64,000 bases of DNA, from positions 62,001 to 126,000 of the forward strand of contig MCFE01000067.1 in assembly GCA_002104905.1 (NCBI GenBank), given 5' to 3'. The position numbers were made by a program, and so were the translations under genes. Source of the DNA: Basidiobolus meristosporus CBS 931.73. Its lineage: Eukaryota > Basidiobolomycota > Basidiobolomycetes > Basidiobolales > Basidiobolaceae. Positions within the stretch are counted from its first letter, which is position 1. The number at the start of each line of letters is the position of its first letter. The notes beneath the pieces are model-generated. The model was not told the origin of the DNA and made no database searches. It worked only from the letters and a program-made list of their open reading frames with translations. This document shows positions 32,846-43,185 of this stretch, in pieces.

Positions 32846-33720
32846 CCATGCATTTGACTCCTTCAATATAGCATCTCCGTGTCTTCAAGCAGTGTATTAT
32901 AGCAAGCATCTCCTTCTCATGCACTGAATAGTTTTGTTCTGCTGAGTTCAGCTTCTTGGATTCAAAGACTACTGGGTGGTCCTTTCCCTTGTGTTCTTGG
33001 CTCAGTACTCCACCAATTGCATAATCTGAAGCATCTGTGCACAGAGTAAACTCTTCTCTGAAGTCAGGTATTCTTAAGCTTGGTAGCTTAGCAAGTCATT
33101 CTTGAGCATCTGGAAGGCAGTCTCACAAGCTATGTACCACTTGTAGGTATTGTCTTACTTGAGGATATCAGTTAAAGGGGCTGCAATACTTGCTAAGGAC
33201 TTAACAAATCCTCAATAATAGGAAACCATTCCTAGGAATGATTTGAGTTCTAACATATGATGCGGCTGATTCAGAATCTTGATAACTGCAGCCTTCTTAG
33301 GGTCTAAAGTTACTCCTGTGCTAGTCACCATGTGTCCCAGATATTCAACGTGTTCCTTGAAGAATTCACACTTGGGTAGCTTGCCAAAAAGCTTGTTCTC
33401 ACTTGGCTTCTTCAAGACCTTTTCAATGTGCATCAAGTGATCTTCTTCTATCTTGCTTTATATCTATATATCATCTAGGTAGATTATCACAAACTTGTCT
33501 AAGTACCCCTGGAAGACAGTCTGCATCAAGGTCATGAATGTTGCAGGGGCATTGGTGAGGCCAAAACTCATGACTAAGTACATGTAATGTCCATACCTGA
33601 TCCTGCATGCTATCTTAGGGATATCTTCTGGCTTTGACCTAATCTGGTTGTATCCTGACATGAGGTCAATCTTGCAGACAATAATGGCTCCATTGAGTTG
33701 GTCCAAAAGCTCATCAATCT
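32846..33720 (-). pseudogene. gypsy-1 reverse transcriptase and RNase H start
   Basis: [32 protein letters not shown] and the intact active-site motif YLDDI (33464-33706), then a stop, then ECEF..HVEYLGHMVTS and LKSFLGMVSYY (33212-33436). RNase H start: CTDASDYAIGGVLSQEHKG and NYSVHEKEMLAIIHCLK (32850-33070), joining to 31774 once X1 is removed. Stops and shifts at 33460 and 33180. Confidence 0.82.
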
Positions 33721-34016
33721 AAGGTATGGGGTACTTATTCTTCATAGTAACTGAATTGAAGACTCTGTAGTCAATACACATTCTAAGTGTCCCATCTTTC
33801 TTCTTTACAAAATGTACTGGTCTCCCCAAGGTGACTTGCTGGGCTGATATATCCTTGCTCCCATGGCTGATCTATTTGTCACTTCATCTCTTCCAACTCC
33901 AATGGACTCATTCTGTAAGGTGTCTTACTCACTGGAGGGCTATCTCCTGTTTCAATGGCATGATCCATGTCTCTGACTGGTGTTAGGCTTACAAGCTCAT
34001 CTGGAAATATGTCTGA

Positions 34017-34889
34017 TTATTCCTTCACAAGATAATGGACCTTCTGGGGTACTGGAGCAGAGGAATCCTCCCTTAATAATGCCATGAGGAACATCTGGGT
34101 GCCTTTTCTTAATGCTCTACAGAACTGTGTCTTGCTAAGCTCACTTGTTTCACACACACTGGAATTGACCAAGTTAAAATCCAGTCTGGCAGGTAATAGC
34201 TCATAGATCTTGTTGTCCTTCTGGATCTGAGTAGCATGGGTTCTCCAGTTGATTGATGGATTACAACAAAATAGCCAGGTTTTCCCAAGTACAAGGTCAA
34301 ACTTGCAGTTCCCAAATATATAGGCCTGTAGATCTTCTTCATAGTCATTGATCTTCATCCTTACTGGCTGAGTAATATGGTGGATTATTTGAGAGTTCCC
34401 ATCAGCTGTTGAAACTGAAGTTGATTTGGTGAGTTCCAAGTTGATTCCAGCTTTCAAAGCAAATTGCTCAGACATGTACTCATGTAATGCTCTTGAGTCA
34501 ATCATGATCCTGGCAGGTACTTCATTGATTACTCCATTCAAGTATAATAGCTTTCCTGAGTCTGAGGTCATCTGGGATAGGTATTCTTTAGTCATATGGA
34601 AGGTGAGTTCTGAGTCTTCTTCAAGTTCATCCTCCATGTTACTATGCTCCAAGGCCTCAAAATGGTTAAAGGTTCTAGATGGCTGGTGACCATTGCTCCT
34701 CTGAAGGCAAAACTTTGCAATATGTCCCTGCTGGTGGCAATTGAAGCAAAGTTCTTTTTTCTTACATTCTTCTGAGGTAGGATTCTTCTGCATAGCATCT
34801 ATTTCCTTTGGCACTGCTGCTAATTGTCTTCCTTCATAGTGATTGTAGCCTCTCTGATTAGTCATTGTGGGCTTCCCAACTCCAACCAT
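34017..34889 (-). pseudogene. gypsy-1 zinc knuckle and protease
   Basis: The longest retroelement frame here, 290 residues. Intact CCHC knuckle CFNCHQQGHIAKFC (about residues 48-61). An acidic linker follows, then a retropepsin-like domain with MIDSRALHEYMSEQFA, where the usual D-S/T-G triad reads D-S-R, so the protease is probably dead. KFDLVLGKTWLF follows as the second conserved protease motif. It continues into the RT leader (SDIFPDEL) after a stop. Confidence 0.78.
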
Positions 34890-35516
34890 AGCTGAGTCAT
34901 AGTCAACGGCAATCTTGATGGTTTCCTCAATAATCTGAGGTCTTCAATAACTCACTTCTTTATGAGTTCTTTCTTTCAACCCATCAATAAAGCATTCAAC
35001 TTGATCTGGAGAGTCCATTCTTTCAATCTGCTCAAGTAAACATCTATATTCCTAGATGTACTCTTGGACCATTCCTTTCTGTCAGAGTGTCTTCAACTTT
35101 GTTCTTATAAGTGTCTGTCAGTGTGGGGGCTCAAAGGCATCCTGAATTTCCAACACAAACTCATCCCAGGTAGAGATTGTAGAGCATCACATCATGGTGG
35201 CTGAGCTGATCTTGTTATAGTACCACTGTAAAGCTGCATTCTCCAGGTAAGATGCTGCATAGTGTAACTTGCGCTCTTAAGCTATTCCCTTAGCCTTGAA
35301 AGCTTCTTCATTCTGGAAGAGCCAAGTTCCCAGGTTTTCAATGACTCTACCATGGTACTGGTTGACCTTCACACTAAAGTTGCTCTTAATAGGGCTTTGC
35401 AGGCTTTGGGCCATGGTAGTCATTCCTTGTTGCAGCTGGCTAAGGATCTGGAGTAGCTGTTGCTGCTGGGCTAGGATTTGCTGCATAGCATTCTTCCATT
35501 CTTGATTTTTGGACAT
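34890..35516 (-). pseudogene. gypsy-1 gag
   Basis: Begins MSKNQEWKNAMQQILAQQQQ with a Gln-rich coiled coil, then NQYHGRVIENLGTWLFQNEE (35277-35516), the retrotransposon gag signature. The rest, to 34890, is interrupted by stops (WYYNKISSATMM, LKTL, YECLLEQIERM-type segments). The leader to the LTR is 35517-35586. Confidence 0.72.
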
Positions 35517-35586
35517 CTTGAGGGAGGCTTATTCTTTCTTCAGGAGGGATGTTTCTGATTATTGCTGCTACCAATGTTACCAGTCT

Positions 35587-35943
35587 TGGTATAAGAGTTG
35601 TAGAGAAATAGGGGGTTTAGCCAGTATTGTACTCACTAAAATTTGAACTGCTTTTTACTGAGGTTCCAGCAGCTGGTTATATACATTTTGCCAGATCAAT
35701 TGCTCATTAATTGTATTTCCTAATGTAGGCTATGGCTGATGACTCATTTGATTGCATCATCATCACCCAATAAGATCCCACTTAATTTATCTAATTCCGT
35801 CTGATAAGGATCTGCTGATTCATTTACTAACTAATGCTACTGAATTGATAGATAATACTGATATACTGATAAGCTAAACATATAACTAATTAATTTGACT
35901 AAAAACTGATCTAACTTAAACATTCAAGCAGCAGATCATAACA
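35587..35943 (-). repeat. gypsy-1 5' LTR
   Basis: 357 bp, TGGTATAAGAGTTG...GATCATAACA, homologous along its length to 29948-30300. Element F terminal sequence follows at 35944. Confidence 0.85.
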
Positions 35944-35991
35944 ATAACAGCCTTTGAACTGGGGCAATTACAGTTATATGTCATAGGAGAA

Positions 35992-37290
35992 GCTCTACTG
36001 GCTGTGCTTCCAAATCTTGTGAAAGCAACAGTAATCTTCTTAAGGTTTGTCTTGGCTGTGGGGCAAATGTACCTACACTTGGCTGATGGCTTTAGTTGTT
36101 GTAACTTGAGCTCCTCTCTGAGGCTTCCTTGACTCCAGCTGGGGTTGGTAATTCTTTCACCTTATCTTTATTACTGCTGAATGCTGAATGCTCACTGCTA
36201 CTTTAAGTGAGTTCTTATTATATTGTGCCTTGTTTTCTCCCATGTAGACACTGCACTGGTGAATTCATTTTGCCTACTTGTCCCTTTCCTACATTCTTCC
36301 AACTAACAGGCACTTCTTTACCACTTGCTTTGAGCTTTCAACCTTGCTTATGACAGGTTTTTGAGGCAGCCAAAGGTTCTGAGCCAAAGCACCTTTAGTC
36401 TTCTGCCTTTGATGGTTTCTGCGGTTCCTGAGGTACTTTCTTTGCATACCAATGTAGGCCCAAAATCTGTTTGCTAACTTAAAGCCAGGATTATGTTCAT
36501 GGAATAGATTAAGCACATTGTGCTAGGCCTTGAGCTTCTGAAGGCCCCTGGTGTGCTGGCCTTTAGTTGATAGTGTGCTAAACTCATTATAACCTCTTGA
36601 AAATTGGCTCACTCTTTGTCTTTGCATTTTGCTACTTAATATATATTACATATTTTTACTTTTTGGCTAGGTAAAGAGATCACATTCTCCCCCTGATGCT
36701 ATGTGAGGTTATTCTGTGGGCTTTCCATCTGGCTACATTTGTTGTGCTTCAGAGACTGTACAATTCTCCACTGCCATAATACTGAGCTACTTGGATTCCC
36801 TCTTTGCAGCCTAGATACTGTGTTCCCTACTTTGCATACTGATTGCTCTACATGTATTTTATGATCATACTGTCTCTGTACTATATCCTGGCAACTATAA
36901 CCGCATTAATCCCATTTGTTACTGATTCATTGGTAAAACCTGGCAGAAAACTTGTATTACTGGTGGTGGTTATGTATGCCAGTCATTTGCTAGTCCCTCA
37001 CCAGAGATTCTGTGTTATCTAGCTTCCATCTGCCTGATCATTATGCCCAGTTTGCAGCTCCACAGGTACTCTTAATTATCTACTGACTATATCCACAAGT
37101 GTTTGCATACATGCCTTCATTAGACACTATCAAATAGATTATTTTGATAGTAGCCCTACTTATTGCTCTGAATGTCATAGCAAGCTACTGTACAGTTGTT
37201 GTTTGGCTACTCTTAGCAGTGCAGCTTGGGTGGGTTCCAGTTACCTTTGCTGTCTTTTCATGTGGCATATATATGGGTCAAACAAAATGG
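35992..37290 (-). pseudogene. Element E ORF1, N-terminal two thirds
   Basis: Minus-strand ORF1 continuing from 21391-21709 across element F. HEHNPGFKLANRFWAYIGMQ and RKYLRNRRNHQRQKTKGALA at 36289-36516 are the conserved core. Coiled-coil and N-terminal regions run to about 37290, followed by the divergent promoter (37291-37440). Numerous stops. Confidence 0.65.
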
Positions 37291-37439
37291 AACTCAGAGT
37301 TACGTAAGCATGTGTTTGTAGTGGCATGGCTTAGTATATAATGCTTATCATGGTGGGCAATCATTGAATCCTACATTCACTCAGGTGCAGTGTATTAAAT
37401 ACAAGATTGTCTAATAACCACTTGAGTACTGACAAAAAG

Positions 37440-39549
37440 TGATATTATAGTGTTTGGTTGCCAAGTGTCAAGCTGTTTGGCCCATGGAGAAGGCTTCTCT
37501 GATTAAATGCTATAAGAGAAGGGAAATACAACCATGTTGCTATTCAACAAGCATCTCAGCCATGAAGTGTGTAGAGAGCATAAAAAGGATTACAAGCTTC
37601 ATGACCAGTGTGTTGCAATATGTACCATATTTGAGCATCCATCAGTCACTACTGTTTCAAGAATAGCTTGCTTTCACTTGATAGTTCTATAATGGGACCT
37701 AGCCCAGACTGTTCCTGGTAAGCTTATGACACCTTTTGGCTAACCTGATTCTTCTGTATTTGTCCATAGAGTATTAACTCTGGAGACAAAGGCTCACTGA
37801 TGGATTTTGTGCCTATTTCCCCTTACATTGGTACCTTACGTGAGCCCAACAAAATCAAAACATGCAATAAGACAACATCCTTGGACTGAAATGACAAGGA
37901 TACTCTCTGGAGCCAACTGAGCAGAGTAGTCCATTGACTGGCAAATGATGCAATGCTGCAACTAGAGAAATGGCATGTATCCACCAATATCAGTAATAGG
38001 TGCTTTCAGGACCTACTACTACATCCAGCCAAAGTCAATCTGGGATGCAATATACAATGTGCTTGCTGAAAGTTAAAAAAAATTGTGCAGCAGGAAACAT
38101 ATGATCTAGATACTGTTCAAGAACCAGTGTGTATTAGTAGTTGCATGGTACTCAAAACTCAACATGCCACAAGTTAAAGGACTTCAGCTTGTCAGGTATC
38201 CACCACCACAAGAGGAAAGTATTGTTCATACTATATATATATTCCAGTTATACAATAGTTAAAGTAGTTCAAATAGTCTAACAAATATTGTAAAACTCTG
38301 GAGTACCAAGCCCAGTATCTGTCAAGCCCAAAAATTTGCAACATATCTGATGGCAAACATTACAAACAGCCAAGATGCAAGGGATATATTGAAGGTATCT
38401 ACAACTATATCTATAACTTGCTACTTGATGGATTCTCACTGAACAAGTACTCTGCCAGTAAATCCTGCTGGCCATTGACTTTGATTAACCAGGATCTGCT
38501 GCAGAGACTGTATCAGAGCTAAAGTCTCATAGTAGCATCACTGATATCTGGACCTAATTCCCTGTTCAACCTGCATAGCTACCTGAATTTGTTGCTGAAT
38601 GAGCTCAGTGTACTATCCAGTGAGATACTTATGTATAGACATTATGTCAAAGTACACATTATTGTACACACTGGAGATACCACAGCCATTAGCAAGATAG
38701 CAAGCTTTTCTGGGCACAATAAAATCTGTTGCTGTTAGATTTGTGAGATCAAGTGGACTTACTCCATAAGTCACACACATTTTTACAGTCCAGACACCAA
38801 TACTAAGAGCATCATCCTCCCACAGAGAGAACACACAATAGTCAGCATGCAATTGTTCAAATCTGCAAGCTTTAGGTCATTTATTAGAATACAGAATTAA
38901 TCAAAAGCCAGAGCTACCTATGTTGGAGGGAATCTTTTGGAGCAAAAGCCTATTGCTGGGAGTATTGCATTTGCACCTCAACAATTTCCCATACTAATGG
39001 CAAAGTTGTAAATGGGGCTTTGAGCTAATTGAGTCATTTGAGGTACGTGAGTAATCTGAAATAATTGACAAGAGATTGCTGACTATCTGCTACCCAAAGT
39101 ACTTCCTACAAGCTTCATGTAGTCTTTGTACACTTATACAGAGATGATAGTTCAAGTGCTGCATGAGTTGGATATGATATTATCAAGTGGCCTTTGGAAT
39201 CAATTTCTACCAAGAGTATGTTGGAAGCATTGACAATCATATGCTGTCAGAGTAGGAATATTTCTCTGGAAGCAGGTTGCTAATGCCAATTTGGCACATC
39301 TACAGCTTTTATGTGAAAGTTTGTAACAAAATTTGGGCTTCTATACAACTAGTGCAAAGTTGAGAGCACAGGTTCCTACTACTACTACATTCATTCTACC
39401 CCATCTTGCTTGATGTGTAGAGAATATGCAACCTTGCTTGATCTTTTGAGAGTTTCCTACACAATAGATGTGTGGATGATAAGAAAGCAAGTCAGTGGGC
39501 AAGTACAACTGTATGCTTACCTCATCAAAAATATTACCTTCAAGTCTAT
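37440..39549 (+). pseudogene. Element E ORF2 (Tnp2 transposase), main part
   Basis: Starts with the zinc-finger region KCYKRREIQPCCYST (37490-37560). It runs through sequence matching the N-terminal domain (37800-38250), the Tnp2 core zone (38540-38760) and the C-terminal domain to 39549, with frequent stops. X4 interrupts it at 39550. The remainder, from ...CATTGATGTG onwards, is at 51283-52010 and joins in the same register as in element D. Confidence 0.65.
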
Positions 39550-39734
39550 TGTTGAGGGGTCATAGTGCAACCCACTAGCAAGTGTGCTTATTCACATAGG
39601 CACTTGTTCCCTACTTCTATATCACCTTTATTCTAGCTTTATCCAATCTTTCTTATTGTATTGTACTATCCTGTAGGCCAGCTAACTATCATAGCACCTA
39701 TTTTATTCCATAATTTCTTCTTCATGTTTGAGTA
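39550..39734 (+). mobile_element. LTR-X copy X4, left part
   Basis: TGTTGAGGGGTCATAGTG... aligns with the X3 start (55303). Interrupted at 39735 by a copia solo LTR and continued at 50868. Confidence 0.65.
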
Positions 39735-40329
39735 TGTTAAAATAATGAATTATTTGGTATCATTCAACAGCTAAAAACTTACTTAACAATTCTGGGCCAG
39801 TGTTGGTCATTGTGGACTAATGTACAGCCCTAACTTTGCCACTTTCTTCTTATATATCCCTAAGAAAAAAAAACTGGGAAACAACCAGCAAAATACAATC
39901 ATAGTATCAGCAGAAGTCCAAGTTTCTCAAAGTTGACAACTCTCAGTAGCTCTGCTCTGAGTTGATGGGCAGGCAAGCAAACATGTTCTCCACAAGGAGA
40001 CTAGGCAAACTAGCATTCATACCAAATTTGGCAATTAACTGCCCATTACTTCCATCAAGAATTGCATTTGAAATTTTGAACCCAAAACACCAGCTGAATG
40101 CCAGCAAAATACCAGCTAAAAGTCAGATGAATTCCAAGTTTGAGATTCTTCATAGGGTATCATCCCATGATTATTCCCCTATAGCCAAAATCAAATTAGC
40201 ACTTTTACTAAACATTATATACTAACCCTGAAACTGTTACAGAATGCTCCTGAATGTTGAGAAGCGCTCCTTACTTAGTCCTACATTTGTATTACTTCTA
40301 CAAAGGTATTAACACTGAACTTCTATATA
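39735..40329 (+). repeat. copia solo LTR (C3), left part, with MITE
   Basis: TGTTAAAATAATGAATTATTTGG matches the copia-1 and copia-2 LTR start. It contains a 300-bp MITE (39858-40157) and is broken at 40329 by element G. The last 80 bp of the LTR are at 50788-50867. The likely 5-bp duplication is GAGTA (39730-39734) and GATTA (50868-50872), with one mismatch. Confidence 0.7.
39858..40157. mobile_element. 300-bp Tnp2-family MITE, TSD TAT
   Basis: Begins CCCTAAGAAAAAA and ends ATTCTTCATAGGG, matching the CCCTATGAAAA terminus of element F, and is flanked by TAT at 39855-39857 and 40158-40160. It is absent from the corresponding place in the copia-1 and copia-2 LTRs. No coding capacity; probably mobilised by Tnp2 transposase. 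Confidence 0.68.
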
Positions 40330-40559
40330 CACTTGGAAAAATAATTTGGTCCTGCAGGTGAATCCAATCCAGATCAGCCTTCAAGATCCCATTTAAAGAC
40401 CATCATAATAGCAGCAGCTTGGAGTTAGTGACCCTCCTAATGATCTTATGACAAGATCATGACGGTGTTTTGCTAATTTTAGAGCCAAATAAAGGGATAA
40501 AACTTGACAATATTTTATTGGTGCTGTAACAATACTTGCATGGTATTGTTGCATTCTTT

Positions 40560-41775
40560 CAGTGCTCTATAACTGTTTTAAGTGGATCCAGTTGGCCAGG
40601 ACATCCAATTACCTTGTATGACAAGAAACTTGATGGTATTTTGACAGCCTCATGGCAAGACTCTGATGGCATTATATTGCAGTATGATGGCCTACCACTG
40701 GTTCTGTATAATGCTACCATACTAATTTACCAGATTGTATTTCCTTTTTCTACCTCCCTTTGTGCAATTGATATATTCCACTGTAAAATCACCCCTCTTT
40801 ATTTGCTTACCCACTACTACCTTGGGTATTACACATATAGTTTAAATCAGAAAAAACCATGGCCTCCTGCTTACTAACCTCTACAAATGCGCACAACTGC
40901 TGCAATTGACATACTCCTATTACTTCAACTTTACGGCTTTTTAGTGTGATACTTGCAAACTTGCCATATACCTTGTACTGCTAGTAAAAAATACATCTTG
41001 CAAACATATGCTTGGTTGTTGCCACTGGTGCCATGAATATATCCTCAATATCTGCAAAGAACCTCTTGGTATTTAGCCAATATATTCCTTCTCCCTGCTG
41101 GATTTTAGTCCCCCTTATAGGTGCACTCTGGCTTTTGTTTGTGTGAATTCTGTATTGAATAGTATATAAGTTGACTTGTGACCACAAGAGATCTGGCATA
41201 TCTTGGAGGAGTTTTCCTGCTAATAATTAGTTGCTTGTTGCACCCAACCCAACTGTGCATTTCTTAACTGATTACCCACACATTGGGGATGCTTAGCTTC
41301 TTATTGCCATAGACATAGGTGTCTCCATGTGCACATTTGTCCCCAGTATTTTCCAACTCTTGCTGGCTGCCCTCCTTGTGCCAACTAATCACATCCATGA
41401 TGGACTTGAAGGTAATATTCTTGATGAGATCGAGATATGGTAGTACCTGCAACTTGACTTGTCTTCAATCTCCCCATACCTCTGCTCCATAGGAAACTCC
41501 CAAAAGGTGAAGTAAGGCCCAATATTCTCCACACACCATGCAAGATAGAGTAGACAATGGATACAGTAGCAGCAGAGATCTACACATTCAGCTTCATGCT
41601 TGTAGTATAGCCGCTCAAATTGCGTTACAAACTCCTCACACAACTGCTGTAGATGTGTCAAGTTGGCATTGGTGATCTGCTTCTGGATAAATATTCCTAC
41701 AATGTCTACATATGACTCCCAATGCTTCCAATGTACTATTGGTAGGAATGGCTTCAGAACACTGCTTGAATAAAT
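40560..41775 (-). pseudogene. Element G ORF2, C-terminal part
   Basis: Transposase C-terminus on the minus strand: QVLPYLDLIKNITFKSIMD and WHKEGSQQELENTGDK (41264-41452), and HLAWCVENIGPYFTFWEFP-type sequence (41389-41841). Interrupted at 41776 by Harbinger-like element H and resumes at 45917. Confidence 0.68.
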
Positions 41776-41958
41776 AGTCTTGTTCTGTTGGATAGTGCCA
41801 CATAGTGCCAGCCTGTTTATGGTGCCGGATTGATCTGGCACTCTACAGCACTATCTGGCACTATAATTTCTACCATGATGCCAGTGGTATGATACAGTTA
41901 CTGGTAATTTTACTCAATCTTACTTATGTTGCTCAGAATAGTGCTTTCCTTGCTTTAT

Positions 41959-42843
41959 TTACTCTTCATAATGCTCCAGACACATTTCTCTCAGTGGATG
42001 TCTTCTTGTGTGAACATACTGTGCATTAATAAATATCTTAACTATTTTACCTATTGTGCTGTTTTCTCCTATATATGTCATTCCTCTGTATTTACCTGCC
42101 AATATGCTGCATCTCCTCAGATATCCAAATGTGTGCTCTACCCTCACTCTGAAATGATTAAATATCTCATTGTTGAGCTTCTGCTTCCTGCTAAGCACAC
42201 CATTCCTTGGCTTCCCATAAGCTGTAATACATCCTAATCTCTGACAATCCTCTCCTATATAGACTAAGTCTGCCATACATTTCTCCCCTCTACTGAATTC
42301 AGGATGATTCTCTACCCAGAGTGCTTTGTCATGCCTACTTCCAGCAAATGGCCCACTAAACCAGATGATGTTACCCTCAATGTCAGACAGTGCTTAAAAC
42401 TTCACACAGTGTACCTTGTACTTGCCAGAATAAAAGTGCCTCTTCCTTCTAGGAGGTCTATTAATCCTCACTGGGAAGGTATCCAAAATACTCCTGATAT
42501 GGAACCTGTTGCTGAACACTCTGGGATATGGAAGTCTATTGGAGCTTCTGAACCTAGTATTCCAAGCTTGCTCTAAGTCATTCATACCCTCTGCAAGGTG
42601 GTTCTCCATTGCTGTCAGCTGGGAATGAAAGCTTCTAGGACTTTTGTTGCCATGGATGGTGGGATGAAACCTTGTAGGGCAATAGTTCTTGTAATAGCAG
42701 AGAAGCTTAACAAGGGATCTCCTTGAGTAGATTGGGGTTGATGGTCCACAGTACTTGGAATAGATCTCCTCTAGTGTGGCAAAAGGAAATCCAGTGGTAT
42801 TGATGGGATTGATGAGAAAAGACCATTCAGATGAGTAAGTCAT
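41959..42843 (-). pseudogene. Harbinger/DDE_4-like transposase of element H
   Basis: About 294 residues reading 42843 to 41959, one in-frame stop near 42391. Segments: MTYSSEWSFLINPINTTGFP; a helical region with NHLAEGMNDLEQAWNTRF; ILDTFPVRINRPPRRKRHFY with the first catalytic Asp; NIIWFSGPFAGSRHDKALW with the second Asp; YGKPRNGVLSRKQKLNN; and FNHFRVRVEHTFGYLRRCSI with the catalytic Glu. This D-D-E layout and the RVEHTFG motif fit the PIF/Harbinger (DDE_4) family, which makes 3-bp target duplications. It could have been active very recently: only one stop is seen. A second, truncated copy is at 52645-53064. Confidence 0.78.
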
Positions 42844-43185
42844 ATTAAAATTGGTGGATGATTGTATGGAGGTGGTTTCAATTGATTTGGCTCAATCTGT
42901 GTTATTTATCTGATTTTTAATACATTATGGTTAAATCTCCATCCATTGCCATGTATCCCATCATTATGTTGCAAAAATCATCTGCAAACAATGCCTTAGT
43001 ACTTTTATTGATGCTTTAATCATAGGTCTATAATCAAATAGGAAATCTGCAACTGATGTGATCTGATCCATGTCAATACAATCCAAGATGCATCATGCAT
43101 AATATATGGAAAATTCAACAATCACATTAGTTTTCATATATCTTTCATATAAGACCAGGTTGATGCCAATATACTGCTGTATAAA
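42844..43185. other. Divergent spacer of element H
   Basis: AT-rich sequence between the transposase and the second gene of H. It presumably holds both promoters; no specific motif can be claimed. Confidence 0.35.

Larger units (their letters stand above)
29948..35943 (-). mobile_element. Ty3/gypsy element gypsy-1 (both LTRs, holds X1)
   Basis: Two LTRs of about 355 bp enclose, right to left: gag, zinc knuckle, protease, RT, RNase H, integrase with an HHCC finger, and a GPY/F-like C-terminus. This is the Ty3 domain order. A polypurine tract (minus strand TAGGGGGAAA, 30301-30310) abuts the 3' LTR. RNase H is split by LTR-X copy X1. I found no clean target duplication. Confidence 0.88.
21710..35988 (+). 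mobile_element. Tnp2 element F with intact ends and GAA target duplication
   Basis: The left end CCCTATGAAAATAATT (21710) and right end ...TATGTCATAGGA (35988) are inverse of each other, flanked by GAA at 21707-21709 and 35989-35991. Both flanks are element E ORF1 and join in register. Inside: decayed ORF2 (minus), copia-2, ORF1 (plus), a gypsy gag fragment and gypsy-1. This copy defines the family's ends and its 3-bp duplication, as expected for CACTA-class elements. Confidence 0.75.
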
